Of a stretch of DNA of 64,000 nucleotides, positions 10,553 through 24,645 are shown one piece after another (the first letter of the stretch is position 1; each line of letters opens with the position of its first letter). The DNA is taken from positions 4,774,001 through 4,838,000 of the forward strand of contig NC_135146.1 of the NCBI RefSeq assembly GCF_051014445.1. The letters are read 5' to 3'. Made by a program: the position numbers and the translations under genes. The notes under the pieces were generated by a model that worked only from the letters and a program-made list of their open reading frames with translations, was not told the DNA's origin and did no database searches. This DNA comes from Colletes latitarsis. Its lineage: Eukaryota; Arthropoda; Insecta; Hymenoptera; Colletidae.

Positions 10553-12973
10553 CTATATATTAGAGGGTAACACCGGTTAGGTTTGGGATAGGTCTGGGTT
10601 TTGCCATCATCTGGCTCATACTTTCGCATTTTTCGCATAATTGTTGGCCTGATCCTGGGCGTTTTCTCGTTTGGATCACGTAGTAATGTGGTACCACACT
10701 GAAACAGTGCGTAAATTATGGATGCAATATATATTTTACAGGACAACACCGGTTAGGTCAGGGTTAGGTCTGGTATTTGCCATCATCTGGCTCATACTTT
10801 CGCATTTTTCACCTACGTGTTGGCCAGATCCAGGGCGATTTCTGGGATGGATCAGGTAGTAGTGTGGTACCGCACTGAAGCAGTGAAGTAATCCTGGGTT
10901 CGATCTATATATTAGAGGGTAACACCGGTTAGGTTTGGGATAGGTCTGGTATTTGCCATCATCTGGCTCATACTTTCGCATTTTTCGCATAATTGTTGGC
11001 CTGATCCTGGGCGTTTTCTCGTTTGGATCACGTAGTAATGTGGTACCACACTGAAACAGTGCGTAAATCATGGATTCAATCTATATTTTACAGGATAACA
11101 CCGGTTAGGTCAGGGTTAGGTCTGGTATTTGCCATCATCTGGCTCATACTTTCGCATTTTTCACCTACTTGTTGGCCAGATCCGGGGCGTTTTCTCGTTT
11201 GGATCACGTAGTAATGTGGTACCACACTGAAACAGTGCGTAAATCATGGATTCAATCTATATTTTACAGGATAACACCGGTTAGGTCAGGGTTAGGTCTG
11301 GTATTTGCCATCATCTGGCTCATACTTTCGCATTTTTCGCATACTTGTTGGCCAGATCCTGGGCGCTTTCTGGTTTGTATCACGTAGTAATTTGGTACCA
11401 CACTGAAACAGTGAGTTTATCTTGGATTCAATCTATATTTTACAGGATAACACCGGATAGGTCAGGGTTAGGTCTGGTAATTGCCATCATCTGGCTCATA
11501 CTTTCGCATTTTTCACCTACTTGTTGGCCAGATCCAGGGCGTTCTCTGGGTTGGATCAGGTAGTAGTATGCTACCGCACTGAAACAGTGAAGTAATCCTG
11601 GATTCGATCTATATATTAGAGGGTGACACCGGTTAGGTTTGGGTTAGGTCTGGTATTTGCCATCATCTGGCTCATACTTTCGCATTTCTCACCTACTTGT
11701 TGGCCAGATCCAGGGCGATTTCTGGGATGGATCAGGTAGTAGTGTGGTACCGCACTGAAGCAGTGAAGTAATCCTGGGTTCGATCTATATATTAGAGGGT
11801 AACACTGGTTAGGTTTGGGATAGGTCTGGTATTTGCTATCATCTGGCTCATACTTTCGCATTTTTCGCATAATTGTTGGCCTGATCCTGGGCGTTTTCTC
11901 GTTTGGATCACGTAGTAATGTGGTACCACACTGAAACAGTGCGTAAATCATGGATTCAATCTATATTTTACAGGATAACACCGGGTAGGTCAGGGTTAGG
12001 TCTGGTAGTTGCCATCATCTGGCTCATACTTTCGCATTTTTCGCATAATTGTGGGCCAGATCCTGAGCGTTTTCTTGTTTGTATCACGTAGTAATTTGGT
12101 ACCACACTGAAACAGTGAGTTTATCTTGGATTCAATCTATATTTTAGAGGATAACACTGGTTAGGTCAGGGTTATGTCTGGTATTTGCCATCATCTGGCT
12201 CATACTTTCGCATTTTTCAGCTACTTGTTGGCCAGATCCAGGGCGATTTCTGGGATGGATCAGGTAGTAGTGTGGTACCGCACTGAAGCAGTGAAGTAAT
12301 CCTGGGTTCGATCTATATATTAGAGGGTAACACCGGTTAGGTTTGGGATAGGTCTGGTATTTGCCATCATCTGGCTCATACTTTCGCATTTTTCACCTAC
12401 TTGTTGGCCAGATCCAGGGCGATTACTGGGATGGATCAGGTAGTAGTGTGGTACCGCACTGAAGCAGTGAAGTAATCCTGGGTTCGATCTATATATTAGA
12501 GGGTAACACCGGTTAGGTTTGGGTTAGGTCTGGTATTTGCCATCATCTGGCTCATACTTTCGCATTTTTCACCTACTTGTTGGCCAGATCCAGGGCGATT
12601 TCTGGGATGGATCAGGTAGTAGTGTGGTACCGCACTGAAGCAGTGAAGTAATCCTGAGTTCGATCTATATATTAGAGGGTAACACTGGTTAGGTTTGGGA
12701 TAGGTCTGGTATTTGCCATCATCTGGCTCATACTTTCGCATTTTTCGCATAATTGTTGGCCTGATCCTGGGCGTTTTCTCGTTTGGATCACGTAGTAATG
12801 TGGTACCACACTGAAACAGTGCGTAAATCATGGATTCAATCTATATTTTACAGGATAACACCGGTTAGGTCAGGGTTAGGTCAGGTATTTGCCATCATCT
12901 GGCTAATACTTTCGCATATTTCGCAGACTTGTTGGCCAGATCCTGGGCGATTTCTGGGATGGATCAGGTAGTA
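9066..12973 (+). repeat. 26-monomer segmental duplication, copy A
   Basis: Offset 4,575 bp to copy B at 13641-17548 (26 x 176 minus one base; copy B has GGTTGGATGACG where A has GGTTGGGATGACG). Shared private variants include CATAATTGTTGGCCTGATC, the GTATGCTACCGCACTG site near 11567, and TTGCTATCATCTGG near 11834. Copies part after CAGGTAGTA at about 12973. This copy overlaps 11-monomer unit 2, so the larger event came after the 11-monomer repeat formed. Confidence 0.85.
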
Positions 12974-13640
12974 ATGTGGTACCACACTGAAACTGTGAGT
13001 TAAACCTGCTTTCAATGTATATTTTGGAGGATAACACCGGTTAGATTTGGGTTAGATCTGGTATTTGACATCATCTGGCTCATACTTTCGCATTTTTCGC
13101 ATACTTTATGGCCAGATCCTTGGCGCTTTCTGGTTTGCTTCACGTAGTACTCTAGCACCACTCTGAAACAGTGAGTTAAACATGGATTGAATCTATATTT
13201 TAGAGGATAACACCGGTTAGGTCAGGGTTAGGTCTGGTATTTGCCATCATCTGGCTCATACTGTCGCATTTTTCGCATACTTGTTGGCCAGAAACTGGGC
13301 GTTTTCTGGTTTGGATCACGTAGTAATGTGGTACCACAATGAAACAGCGAGTTAAACCGGGGCCCGATCAATTCTTTAGAGGATAACATGGGTTAGGTCA
13401 GGGTTAGGTATGGTATTTGCCATAATCTGGCTCATACTTTCGCATTTTTCGCATACGTGTTGGCCAGATCCTGGCCGTTTTCTGGGTTGTAACAGGTAGT
13501 AATTTGGTACCGCACTGAAACAGTGAAGTAATCCTGGATTCGATCTATATTTTACAGGATAACACCGGTTAGGTCAGGGTTAGGTCTGGTATTTGCCATC
13601 ATCTGGCTCATACTTTCGCATTTTACACCTACTTGGTGGC
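12974..13640 (+). repeat. Linker block resembling 5780-6440
   Basis: Between the two copies of the 26-monomer duplication lies about 670 bp whose monomers match 5780-6440. They have the GATTTGGG/GATCTGG variant of the 11-mers, the CTTGGCGCTTTCTGGTTTGCTTC variant, and the GC-rich marker CCGGGGCCCG at about 13357. No gene is seen. Confidence 0.8.
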
Positions 13641-16600
13641 CAGATCCTGGTCGTTTTCTGGTTGGATGACGCAGTAATGTGGTACCACACTGAAACAGTG
13701 AGTTAATCCTGGATGCGATCTATATATTAGAGGGTAACACCGGCTAGGTTTGGGTTAGGTCTGGTATTTGCCATCATCTGGCTCATGCTTTCGCATTTTT
13801 CGCATACTTGTTGGCCAGATCCTGGGCGTTTTCTGGTTGGGATCACGCAGTAATGTGGTACCACACTGAAACAGTGAGTTAATCCTGGTTTCGATCTATA
13901 TATTAGAGAGTAACACCGGTTAGGCTTGGGTTAGGTCTGGTATTTGCCATCATCTGGCTCATACTTTCGCATTGTTCGCATACTTGTTGGCCAGATCCTG
14001 GGCGTTTTCTGGTTGGGATCATGCTGTAATGTGGTACCACACTGAAACAGTGAGTTAATCCTGGATTCGACCTATATATTAGAGGATAACACCGGCTAGG
14101 TTTGGGTTAGGTCTGGTATTTGCCATCATCTGGCTCATGCTTTCGCATTTTTCGCATACTTGTTGGCCAGATCCTGGCCGTTTTCTGGGTTGGATCACGT
14201 AGTAATGTGGTACCACACTGAAACAGTGAGTTAAACCTGCTTTCAATGTATATTTTGGAGGATAACACCGGTTAGATTTGGGTTAGATCTGGTATTTGCC
14301 ATCATCTGGCTCATACTTTCGCATTTTTCGCATACTTGTTGGCCAGAACCTGGGCGTTTTCTGATTTGGATCACGTAGTAATGTGGTACCACACTGAAAC
14401 AGTGCGTAAATCATGGATTCAATCTATATTCTACAGGATAACGCCGGTTAGGTCAGGGTTAGGTCTGGTATTTGCCATCATCTGGCTCATACTTTCGCAT
14501 TTTTCACCTACTTGTTGGCCAGATCCAGGGCGTTTTCTCGTTTGGATCACGTGGTAATGTGGTACCACACTGAAACAGTGCGTAAATCATGGATTGAATC
14601 TATATTTTAGAGGATAACACCGGTTAGGTCAGGGTTAGGTCTGGTATTTGCCATCATCTGGCTCATACTGTCGCATTTTTCGCATACTTGTTGGCCAGAA
14701 CCTGGGCGTTTTCTGATTTGGATCACGTAGTAATGTGGTACCACACTGAAACAGTGCGTAAATCATGGATTCAATCTATATTTTACAGGATAACGCCGGT
14801 TAGGTCAGGGTTAGGTCTGGTATTTGCCATCATCTGGCTCATACTTTCGCATTTTTCACCTACTTGTTGGCCAGATCCAGGGCGTTTTCTCGTTTGGATC
14901 ACGTGGTAATGTGGTACCACACTGAAACAGTGCGTAAATCATGGATTCAATCTATATTTTACAGGATAACACCGGTTAGGTCAGGGTTAGGTCTGGTATT
15001 TGCCATCATCTGGCTCATACTTTCGCATTTTTCACCTACTTGTTGGCCAGATCCAGGGCGATTTCTGGGATGGATCAGGTAGTGGTGTGGTACCGCACTG
15101 AAGCAGTGATGTAATCCTGGGTTCGATCTATATATTAGAGGGTAACACCGGTTAGGTTTGGGATAGGTCTGGTATTTGCCATCATCTGGCTCATACTTTC
15201 GCATTTTTCGCATAATTGTTGGCCTGATCCTGGGCGTTTTCTCGTTTGGATCACGTAGTAATGTGGTACCACACTGAAACAGTGCGTAAATTATGGATGC
15301 AATATATATTTTACAGGACAACACCGGTTAGGTCAGGGTTAGGTCTGGTATTTGCCATCATCTGGCTCATACTTTCGCATTTTTCACCTACTTGTTGGCC
15401 AGATCCAGGGCGATTTCTGGGATGGATCAGGTAGAAGTGTGGTACCGCACTGAAGCAGTGAAGTAATCCTGGGTTCGATCTATATATTAGAGGGTAACAC
15501 CGGTTAGGTTTGGGATAGGTCTGGTATTTGCCATCATCTGGCTCATACTTTCGCATTTTTCGCATAATTGTTGGCCTGATCCTGGGCGTTTTCTCGTTTG
15601 GATCACGTAGTAATGTGGTACCACACTGAAACAGTGCGTAAATCATGGATTCAATCTATATTATACAGGATAACACCGGTTAGGTCAGGGTTAGGTCTGG
15701 TATTTGCCATCATCTGGCTCATACTTTCGCATTTTTCACCTACTTGTTGGCCAGATCCGGGGCGTTTTCTCGTTTGGATCACGTAGTAATGTGGTACCAC
15801 ACTGAAACAGTGCGTAAATCATGGATTCAATCTATATTTTACAGGATAACACCGGTTAGGTCAGGGTTAGGTCTGGTATTTGCCATCATCTGGCTCATAC
15901 TTTCGCATTTTTCGCATACTTGTTGGCCAGATCCTGGGCGCTTTCTGGTTTGTATCACGTAGTAATTTGGTACCACACTGAAACAGTGAGTTTATCTTGG
16001 ATTCAATCTATATTTTACAGGATAACACCGGTTAGGTCAGGGTTAGGTCTGGTAATTGCCATCATCTGGCTCATACTTTCGCATTTTTCACCTACTTGTT
16101 GGCCAGATCCAGGGCGTTCTCTGGGTTGGATCAGGTAGTAGTATGCTACCGCACTGAAACAGTGAAGTAATCCTGGATTCGATCTATATATTAGAGGGTG
16201 ACACCGGTTAGGTTTGGGTTAGGTCTGGTATTTGCCATCATCTGGCTCATACTTTCGCATTTCTCACCTACTTGTTGGCCAGATCCAGGGCGATTTCTGG
16301 GATGGATCAGGTAGTAGTGTGGTACCGCACTGAAGCAGTGAAGTAATCCTGGGTTCGATCTATATATTAGAGGGTAACACTGGTTAGGTTTGGGATAGGT
16401 CTGGTATTTGCTATCATCTGGCTCATACTTTCGCATTTTTCGCATAATTGTTGGCCTGATCCTGGGCGTTTTCTCGTTTGGATCACGTAGTAATGTGGTA
16501 CCACACTGAAACAGTGCGTAAATCATGGATTCAATCTATATTTTACAGGATAACACCGGGTAGGTCAGGGTTAGGTCTGGTAGTTGCCATCATCTGGCTC

Positions 16601-17548
16601 ATACTTTCGCATTTTTCGCATAATTGTGGGCCAGATCCTGAGCGTTTTCTTGTTTGTATCACGTAGTAATTTGGTACCACACTGAAACAGTGAGTTTATC
16701 TTGGATTCAATCTATATTTTAGAGGATAACACTGGTTAGGTCAGGGTTATGTCTGGTATTTGCCATCATCTGGCTCATACTTTCGCATTTTTCACCTACT
16801 TGTTGGCCAGATCCAGGGCGATTTCTGGGATGGATCAGGTAGTAGTGTGGTACCGCACTGAAGCAGTGAAGTAATCCTGGGTTCGATCTATATATTAGAG
16901 GGTAACACCGGTTAGGTTTGGGATAGGTCTGGTATTTGCCATCATCTGGCTCATACTTTCGCATTTTTCACCTACTTGTTGGCCAGATCCAGGGCGATTA
17001 CTGGGATGGATCAGGTAGTAGTGTGGTACCGCACTGAAGCAGTGAAGTAATCCTGGGTTCGATCTATATATTAGAGGGTAACACCGGTTAGGTTTGGGTT
17101 AGGTCTGGTATTTGCCATCATCTGGCTCATACTTTCGCATTTTTCACCTACTTGTTGGCCAGATCCAGGGCGATTTCTGGGATGGATCAGGTAGTAGTGT
17201 GGTACCGCACTGAAGCAGTGAAGTAATCCTGAGTTCGATCTATATATTAGAGGGTAACACTGGTTAGGTTTGGGATAGGTCTGGTATTTGCCATCATCTG
17301 GCTCATACTTTCGCATTTTTCGCATAATTGTTGGCCTGATCCTGGGCGTTTTCTCGTTTGGATCACCTAGTAATGTGGTACCACACTGAAACAGTGCGTA
17401 AATCATGGATTCAATCTATATTTTACAGGATAACACCGGTTAGGTCAGGGTTAGGTCTGGTATTTGCCATCATCTGGCTAATACTTTCGCATATTTCGCA
17501 GACTTGTTGGCCAGATCCTGGGCGATTTCTGGGATGGATCAGGTAGTA
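13641..17548 (+). repeat. 26-monomer segmental duplication, copy B
   Basis: Near-identical copy of 9066-12973. Differences seen are single bases, for example TGGTAGAAGTG near 15432 against TAGTAGTG, TATTATACAGG near 15660 against TATTTTACAGG, and ATCACCTAG near 17364 against ATCACGTAG. The left junction falls in the conserved TGGCCAG; the right junction in CAGGTAGTA. Confidence 0.85.
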
Positions 17549-18900
17549 GTGTGGTACCGCACTGAAGCAGTGAAGTAATCCTGGGTTCGATCTATATATT
17601 AGAAGGTAACACTGGTTAGGTTTGGGATAGGTCTGTTATTTGCCATCATCTGGCTCATACTTTCGCATTTTTCGCATAATTGTTGGCCTGCTCCTGGGCG
17701 TTTTCTCGTTTGGATCACGCAGTAATGTGGTACCACACTGAAACAGTGCGTAAATCATGGATTCAATCTATATTTTACAGGATAACACCGGTTAGGTCAG
17801 GGTTAGGTCTGGTATTTGCCATCATCTGGCTCATACTTTCGCATTTTTCGCATACTTGTTGGCCAGATCCTGAGCGTTTTCTTGTTTGTATCACGTAGTA
17901 ATTTGGTACCACACTGAAACAGTGAGTTTATCTTGGATTCAATCTATATTTTAGAGGATAACACTGGTTAGGTCAGGGTTAGGTCTGGTATTTGCCATCA
18001 TCTGGCTCATACTTTCGCATTTTTCGCATACTTGTTGGCCAGATCCTGCTCGTTTTCTGGGTTGGATAAGGTAGTAGTGTGATACCGCACTGAAGCAGTG
18101 AAGTAATCCTTGATTCGATCTATATGTTGGAAGGGTAACACCGGTTAGGTTTGGGTTAGGTCTGGTATTTGCCATCATCTGGCTCATGCTTTGGCACTTT
18201 TCGCATACTTGTTGGCCACATTCTGTGCGTTTTCTGGTTTGGAACACCTAGTAATGTGATACAAGACTGAAACAGAGAGTTAATCCTGGATCCAATCTAC
18301 ATTTTAGAGGGTAACACCGGTTATGTTTGGGTTAGGTCTGGTATTTGCCATCATCTGGCTCATTCATTCGCCTTTTTCACCTTCTTGTTGGCCTGATCCT
18401 GGGCGTTTTCTGGTTTGGGTTACGTAATAATGTGGTACCACACTGCAACATTGGGTTAACCCTGAATTCAATCTATATTTTAGAGGGTAACACCGGTTAG
18501 GTTTGGGTTAGGTCTGGTATTTGCCATCATCTGGCTCATACTTTCGCATTTTTCGCATACTTGTTGGCCAGATCCTGCTCGTTTTCTGGGTTGGATAAGG
18601 TAGTAGTGTGGTACCGCACTGAAGCAGTGAAGTAATCCTTGATTCGATCTATATGTTAAAAGGGTAACACCGGTTATGTTTGGGTTAGGTCTGGAGTTTT
18701 CCATCATCTGGCACATGCTTTGGCATTTTCCGCATACTTGTTGGCCAGATCCTGGGCGTTTTCTGGGTTGGAACAGGTAGTAATTTGGTACCGCACTGAA
18801 ACAGTGAAGTAATCCTGGATTCGATCTATATATTAGAGGGTAACACCGGTTAGGTTTGGGTTAGGTCTGGTATTTGCCATCATCTGGCTCATGCTTTCGC
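17549..18900 (+). repeat. Mosaic satellite block with distant copy of 1985-2733
   Basis: About 18180-18928 matches 1985-2733 at an offset of 16,195 bp, including private variants TTTGGCACTTTTCGC, the GATACAAGACTG palindrome variant and CATTCATTCGCCTTTTTCACCTTC. The part from about 18480 also recurs at 22884, 31908 and 38425. No gene is seen. Confidence 0.8.
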
Positions 18901-21900
18901 ATTTTTCGCATACTTGTTGGCCAGATCCTGGGCGTTTTCTGGTTGGGATGACGCAGTAATGTGGTACCACACTGAAACAGTGAGTTAATCCTGGATGCGA
19001 TCTATATATTAGAGGGTAACACCGGCTAGGTTTGGGTTAGGTCTGGTATTTGCCATCATCTGGCTCATGCTTTCGCATTTTTCGCATACTTGTTGGCCAG
19101 ATCCTGGGCGTTTTCTGGTTGGGATCACGCAGTAATGTGGTACCACACTGAAACAGTGAGTTAATCCTGGTTTCGATCTATATATTAGAGGGTAACACCG
19201 GTTAGGTTTGTGTTAGGTCTGGTATTTGCCATCATCTGGCTCATACTTTCGCATTTTACACCTACATGTTGGCCAGTTCCTGGGCGTTTTCTGGTTGGGA
19301 TCACGCAGTGATGTGGTACCACACTCAAACAGTGAGCTAAACCTGGATCCAATCTATATTTTAGAAGAATAACAACAGTTAGGTCAGCGTTAGGTCTGGT
19401 ATTTGCCATCAACTGGCTCATACTTTCGCATTTTTCGCATACGTGTTGGCCAGATCCTGGCCTTTTTCTGGGTTGGATCACGTAGTAATGTGGTACCACA
19501 CTGAAACAGTGAGTTAAACCTGCTTTCAATGTATATTTTGGAGGATAACACCGGTTAGATTTGGGTTAGATCTGGTATTTGATATCATCTGGCTCATACT
19601 TTCGCATTTTTCGCATACTTTATGGCCAGATCCTTGGCGCTTTCTGGTTTGCATCACGTAGTACTCTAGCACCACTCTGAAACAGTGAGTTAAACATGGA
19701 TTGAATCTATATTTTAGAGGATAACACCGGTTAGGTCAGGGTTAGGTCTGGTATTTGCCATCATCTGGCTCATACTGTCGCATTTTTCGCATACTTGTTG
19801 GCCAGAACCTGGGCGTTTTCTGGTTTGGATCACGTAGTAATGTGGTACCACAATGAAACAGCGAGTTAAACCGGGGCCCGATCAATTCTTTAGAGGATAA
19901 CGTGGGTTAGGTCAGGGTTAGGTATGGTATTTGCCATAATCTGGCTCATACTTTCGCATTTTTCGCATACGTGTTGGCCAGATCCTGGCCGTTTTCTGGG
20001 TTGTAACAGGTAGTAATTTGGTACCGCACTGAAACAGTGAAGTAATCCTGGATTCGATCTATATTTTACAGGATAACACCGGTTAGGTCAGGGTTAGGTC
20101 TGGTATTTGCCATCATCTGGCTCATACTTTCGCATTTTACACCTACTTGGTGGCCAGTTCCTGGGCGTTTTCTGGGTTGGAACAGGTAGTAGTGAGGTAC
20201 CGCACTGAAGCAGTGAAGTAATCCTGGGTTCGATCTATATATTAGAGGGTAACACCGGTTAGGTTTGGGTTAGGTCTGGTATTTGCCATCATCTGGCTCA
20301 TGCTTTCGCATTTTTCGCATACTTGTTGGCCAGATCCTGGGCGTTTTCTGGTTGGGATGACGCAGTAATGTGGTACCACACTGAAACAGTGAGTTAATCC
20401 TGGATGCGATCTATATATTAGAGGGTAACACCGGCTAGGTTTGGGTTAGGTCTGGTATTTGCCATCATCTGGCTCATGCTTTCGCATTTTTCGCATACTT
20501 GTTGGCCAGATCCTGGGCGTTTTCTGGTTGGGATCACGCAGTAATGTGGTACCACACTGAAACAGTGAGTTAATCCTGGTTTCGGTCTATATATTAGAGG
20601 GTAACACCGGTTAGGCTTGGGTTAGGTCTGGTATTTGCCATCATCTGGCTCATACTTTCGCATTGTTCGCATACTTGTTGGCCAGATCCTGGGCGTTTTC
20701 TGGTTGGGATCATGCTGTAATGTGGTACCACACTGAAACAGTGAGTTAATCCTGGATTCGACCTATATATTAGAGGATAACTCCGGTTAGGTTTGGGTTA
20801 GGTCTGGTATTTGCCATCATCTGGCTCATACTTTCGCATTTTTCGCATACTTGTTGGCCAGATCATGGGCGTTTTCTGGTTTGTATCACGTAGTAATTTG
20901 GTACCACACTGAAACAGTGTGTTTATCTTGGATTCAATCTATATTTTAGAGGATAACAGCGGTTAGGTCAGGGTTAGGTCTGCTATTTGCCATCATCTGG
21001 CTCATACTTTCGCATTTTTCGCATACTTGTTGGCCAGATCCTGGGCGTTTTCTGGTTGGGATCACGCAGTAATGTGGTACCACACTGAAACAGTGAGTTA
21101 ATCGTGGATTCGATATATATATTACAGGGTAACACCGGTTAGGTTTGGGTTAGGTCTGGTATTTGTCATCATCTGGCTCATACTTTCGCATTTTTCACCT
21201 ACTTGTTGGCCAGATCCAGGGCGATTTCTGGGATGGATCAGGTAGTAGTGTGGTACCGCACTGAAGCAGTGAAGTAATCCTGGGTTCGATCTATATATTA
21301 GAGGGTAACACCGGTTAGGTTTGGGATAGGTCTGGTATTTGCCATAATCTGGCTCATACTTTCGCATTTTTCGCATACGTGTTGGCCAGATCCTGGCCGT
21401 TTTCTGGGTTGTAACAGGTAGTAATTTGGTACCGCACTGAAACAGTGAAGTAATCCTGGATTCGATCTATATTTTACAGGATAACACCGGTTAGGTCAGG
21501 GTTAGGTCTGGTATTTGCCATCATCTGGCTCATACTCTCGCATTTTACACCTACTTGGTGGCCAGTTCCTGGGCGTTTTCTGGGTTGGAACAGGTAGTAG
21601 TGAGGTACCGCACTGAAGCAGTGATGTAATCCTGGGTTCGATCTATATATTAGAGGGTAACACCGGTTAGGTTTGGGTTAGGTCTGGTATTTGCCATCAT
21701 CTGGCTCATGCTTTCGCATTTTTCGCATACTTGTTGGCCAGATCCTGGGCGTTTTCTGGTTGGGATGACGCAGTAATGTGGTACCACACTGAAACAGTGA
21801 GTTAATCCTGGATGCGATCTATATATTAGAGGGTAACACCGGCTAGGTTTGGGTTAGGTCTGGTATTTGCCATCATCTGGCTCATGCTTTCGCATTTTTC

Positions 21901-22114
21901 GCATACTTGTTGGCCAGATCCTGGGCGTTTTCTGGTTGGGATCACGCAGTAATGTGGTACCACACTGAAACAGTGAGTTAATCCTGGTTTCGATCTATAT
22001 ATTAGAGGGTAACACCGGTTAGGCTTGGGTTAGGTCTGGTATTTGCCATCATCTGGCTCATACTTTCGCATTGTTCGCATACTTGTTGGCCAGATCCTGG
22101 CCGTTTTCTGGTTG
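18901..22114 (+). repeat. Satellite block paralogous to about 26170-29365
   Basis: From about 19185 to 22100 the block matches 26449-29365 at a constant offset of 7,264 bp; that offset includes the transposon. It contains one 8-monomer (1,408-bp) unit plus a partial second, and the GC-rich marker CCGGGGCCCG at 19871. No gene is seen. Confidence 0.8.
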
Positions 22115-24645
22115 GGATCACGCAGTAATGTGGTACCACACTGAAACAGTGCGTAAATCATGGATTCAATCTATATTTTACAGGATAACACCGGTTAGGT
22201 CAGGGTTAGGTCTGGTATTTGCCATCATCTGGCTCATACTCTCGCATTTTTCGCATACTTGTTGGCCAGATCCTGAGCGTTTTCTTGTTTGTATCACGTA
22301 GTAATTTGGTATCACACTGAAACAGTGAGTTTATCTTGGATTCAATCTATATTTTAGAGGATAACACTGGTTAGGTCAGGGTTAGGTCTGGTATTTGCCA
22401 TCATCTGGCTCATACTTTCGCATTTTTCGCATACTTGTTGGCCAGATCCTGCTCGTTTTCTGGGTTGGATAAGGTAGTAGTGTGGTACCGCACTGAAGCA
22501 GTGAAGTAATCCTTGATTCGATCTATATGTTGGAAGGGTAACACCGGTTAGGTTTGGGTTAGGTCTGGTATTTGCCATCATCTGGCTCATGCTTTGGCAC
22601 TTTTCGCATACTTGTTGGCCAGATCCTGCTCGTTTTCTGGGTTGGATAAGGTAGTAGTGTGGTACCGCACTGAAGCAGTGAAGTAATCCTTGATTCGATC
22701 TATATGTTGGAAGGGTAACACCGGTTAGGTTTGGGTTAGGTCTGGTATTTGCCATCATCTGGCTCATGCTTTCGCCTTTTTCACCTTCTTGTTGGCCTGA
22801 TCCTGGGCGTTTTCTGGTTTGGGTTACGTAATAATGTGGTACCACACTGCAACAGTGGGTTAACCCTGAATTCAATCTATATTTTAGAGGGTAACACCGG
22901 TTAGGTTTGGGTTAGGTCTGGTATTTGCCATCATCTGGCTCATACTTTCGCATTTTTCGCATACTTGTTGGCCAGATCCTGCTCGTTTTCTGGGTTGGAT
23001 AAGGTAGTAGTGTGGTACCGCACTGAAGCAGTGAAGTAATCCTTGATTCGATCTATATGTTAAAAGGGTAACACCGGTTATGTTTGGGTTAGGTCTGGAG
23101 TTTTCCATCATCTGGCTCATGCTTTGGCATTTTTCACATACTTGTTGGCCAGATCCTGGGCGTTTTCTGGGTTGGAACAGGTAGTAGTGAGGTACCGCAC
23201 TGAAGCAGTGATGTAATCCTGGGTTCGATCTATATATTAGAGGGTAACACCGGTTAGGTTTGGGTTAGGTCTGGTATTTGCCATCATCTGGCTCATGCTT
23301 TCGCATTTTTCGCATACTTGTTGGCCAGATCCTGCTCGTTTTCTGGGTTGGATAAGGTAGTAGTGTGGTACCGCACTGAAGCAGTGAAGTAATCCTTGAT
23401 TCGATCTATATATTAGAGGGCAACACCGGTTAGGTTTGTGTTAGGTCTGGTATTTGCCATCATCTGGCTCATACTTTCGCATTTTTCACATACTTGTTGG
23501 CCAGATCCTGGGCGTTTTCTGGTTTGGGTCACGTAGTAATGTGGCACCACACTGCAACAGTGAGTTAAACCTGGATCCAATCTATATTTTAGAAGAATAA
23601 CAACAGTTAGGTCAGCGTTAGGTCTGGTATTTGCATTCATCTGGCTCGTACTTACGCATTTTTCGCATACTTTATGGCCAGATCCTGGGCTCTTTCTGGT
23701 TTGGGTCACGTAGTAATCTAGAGCCACTCTGAAACAGTGAGTTAAACCTGGATTCAATCAATATTTTAGAAGAATAACAACAGTTAGGTCAGCGTTAGGT
23801 CTGGTATTTGCCATCAACTGGCTCATACTTTCGCATCTTTCAGCTACTTGTTGGCCAGATCCTGGGCGTTTTCTGGTTTGGATCACGTAGTAATGTGGTA
23901 CCACACTCAAACAGTGAGTTAATCCTGGATCCAGTCTATATTTTAGAAGAATAACAACAGTTAGGTCAGCGTTAGGTCTGGTATTTGCCATCAACTGGCT
24001 CATACTTTCGCATCTTTCAGCTACTTGTTGGCCAGATCCTGGGCGTTCTCGGGTTTGGATCACGTAGTAATGTGGTACCACACTGAAACAGTGCGTAAAT
24101 GATGGATTCAATCTATATTTTACAGGATAACACCGGTTAGGTCAGGGTTAGGTCTGGTATTTGCCATCATCTGGCTCATACTTTCGCATTTTTCACCTAC
24201 TTGTTGGCCAGATCCAGTGCGATTTCTGGGATGGATCAGGTAGTAGTGTGGTACCGCACTGAAGCAGTGAAGTAATCCTGGGTTCGATCTATATATTAGA
24301 GGGTAACACCGGTTAGGTTTGGGTTAGGTCTGGTATTTGCCATCATCTGGCTCATGCTTTCGCATTTTTCGCATACTTGTTGGCCAGATCCTGGGCGTTT
24401 TCTGGTTGGGATGACGCAGTAATGTGGTACCACACTGAAACAGTGAGTTAATCCTGGATGCGATCTATATATTAGAGGGTAACACCGGCTAGGTTTGGGT
24501 TAGGTCTGGTATTTGCCATCATCTGGCTCATGCTTTCGCATTTTTCGCATACTTGTTGGCCAGATCCTGGGCGTTTTCTGGTTGGGATCACGCAGTAATG
24601 TGGTACCACACTGAAACAGTGAGTTAATCCTGGTTTCGATCTATA

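Larger units (their letters stand above)
1..24645 (+). repeat. 176-bp satellite array, left arm
   Basis: Head-to-tail tandem monomers of 176 bp, all in one orientation. A clean example is 705-880: the GGATAAC start at 705 is followed by the next unit's start at 881. Fixed landmarks in each unit, in order: the ACCGGT box, two telomere-like 11-mers, the TTGCCATCATCTGGCTCATA block, two TTCGCAT copies 9 bp apart, TTGGCCAGATCCTGGGCG, the KpnI-type palindrome TGTGGTACCACA, a CACTG-loop-CAGTG hairpin, and an AT-rich CTATATWTTA tail. Single-base indels are rare, so register is kept over tens of kilobases. Roughly 140 monomers lie in this arm. No coding sequence is supported. Open frames of up to 222 codons on the minus strand (3723-4391) run across several monomers and share the satellite's translation, so I treat them as by-products. 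The array is open at base 1. Confidence 0.97.

Noticed and set aside
1..24645. CRISPR array
   Set aside because: The repeats are directly adjacent 176-bp units with no unique spacers, and the monomer varies along its whole length.
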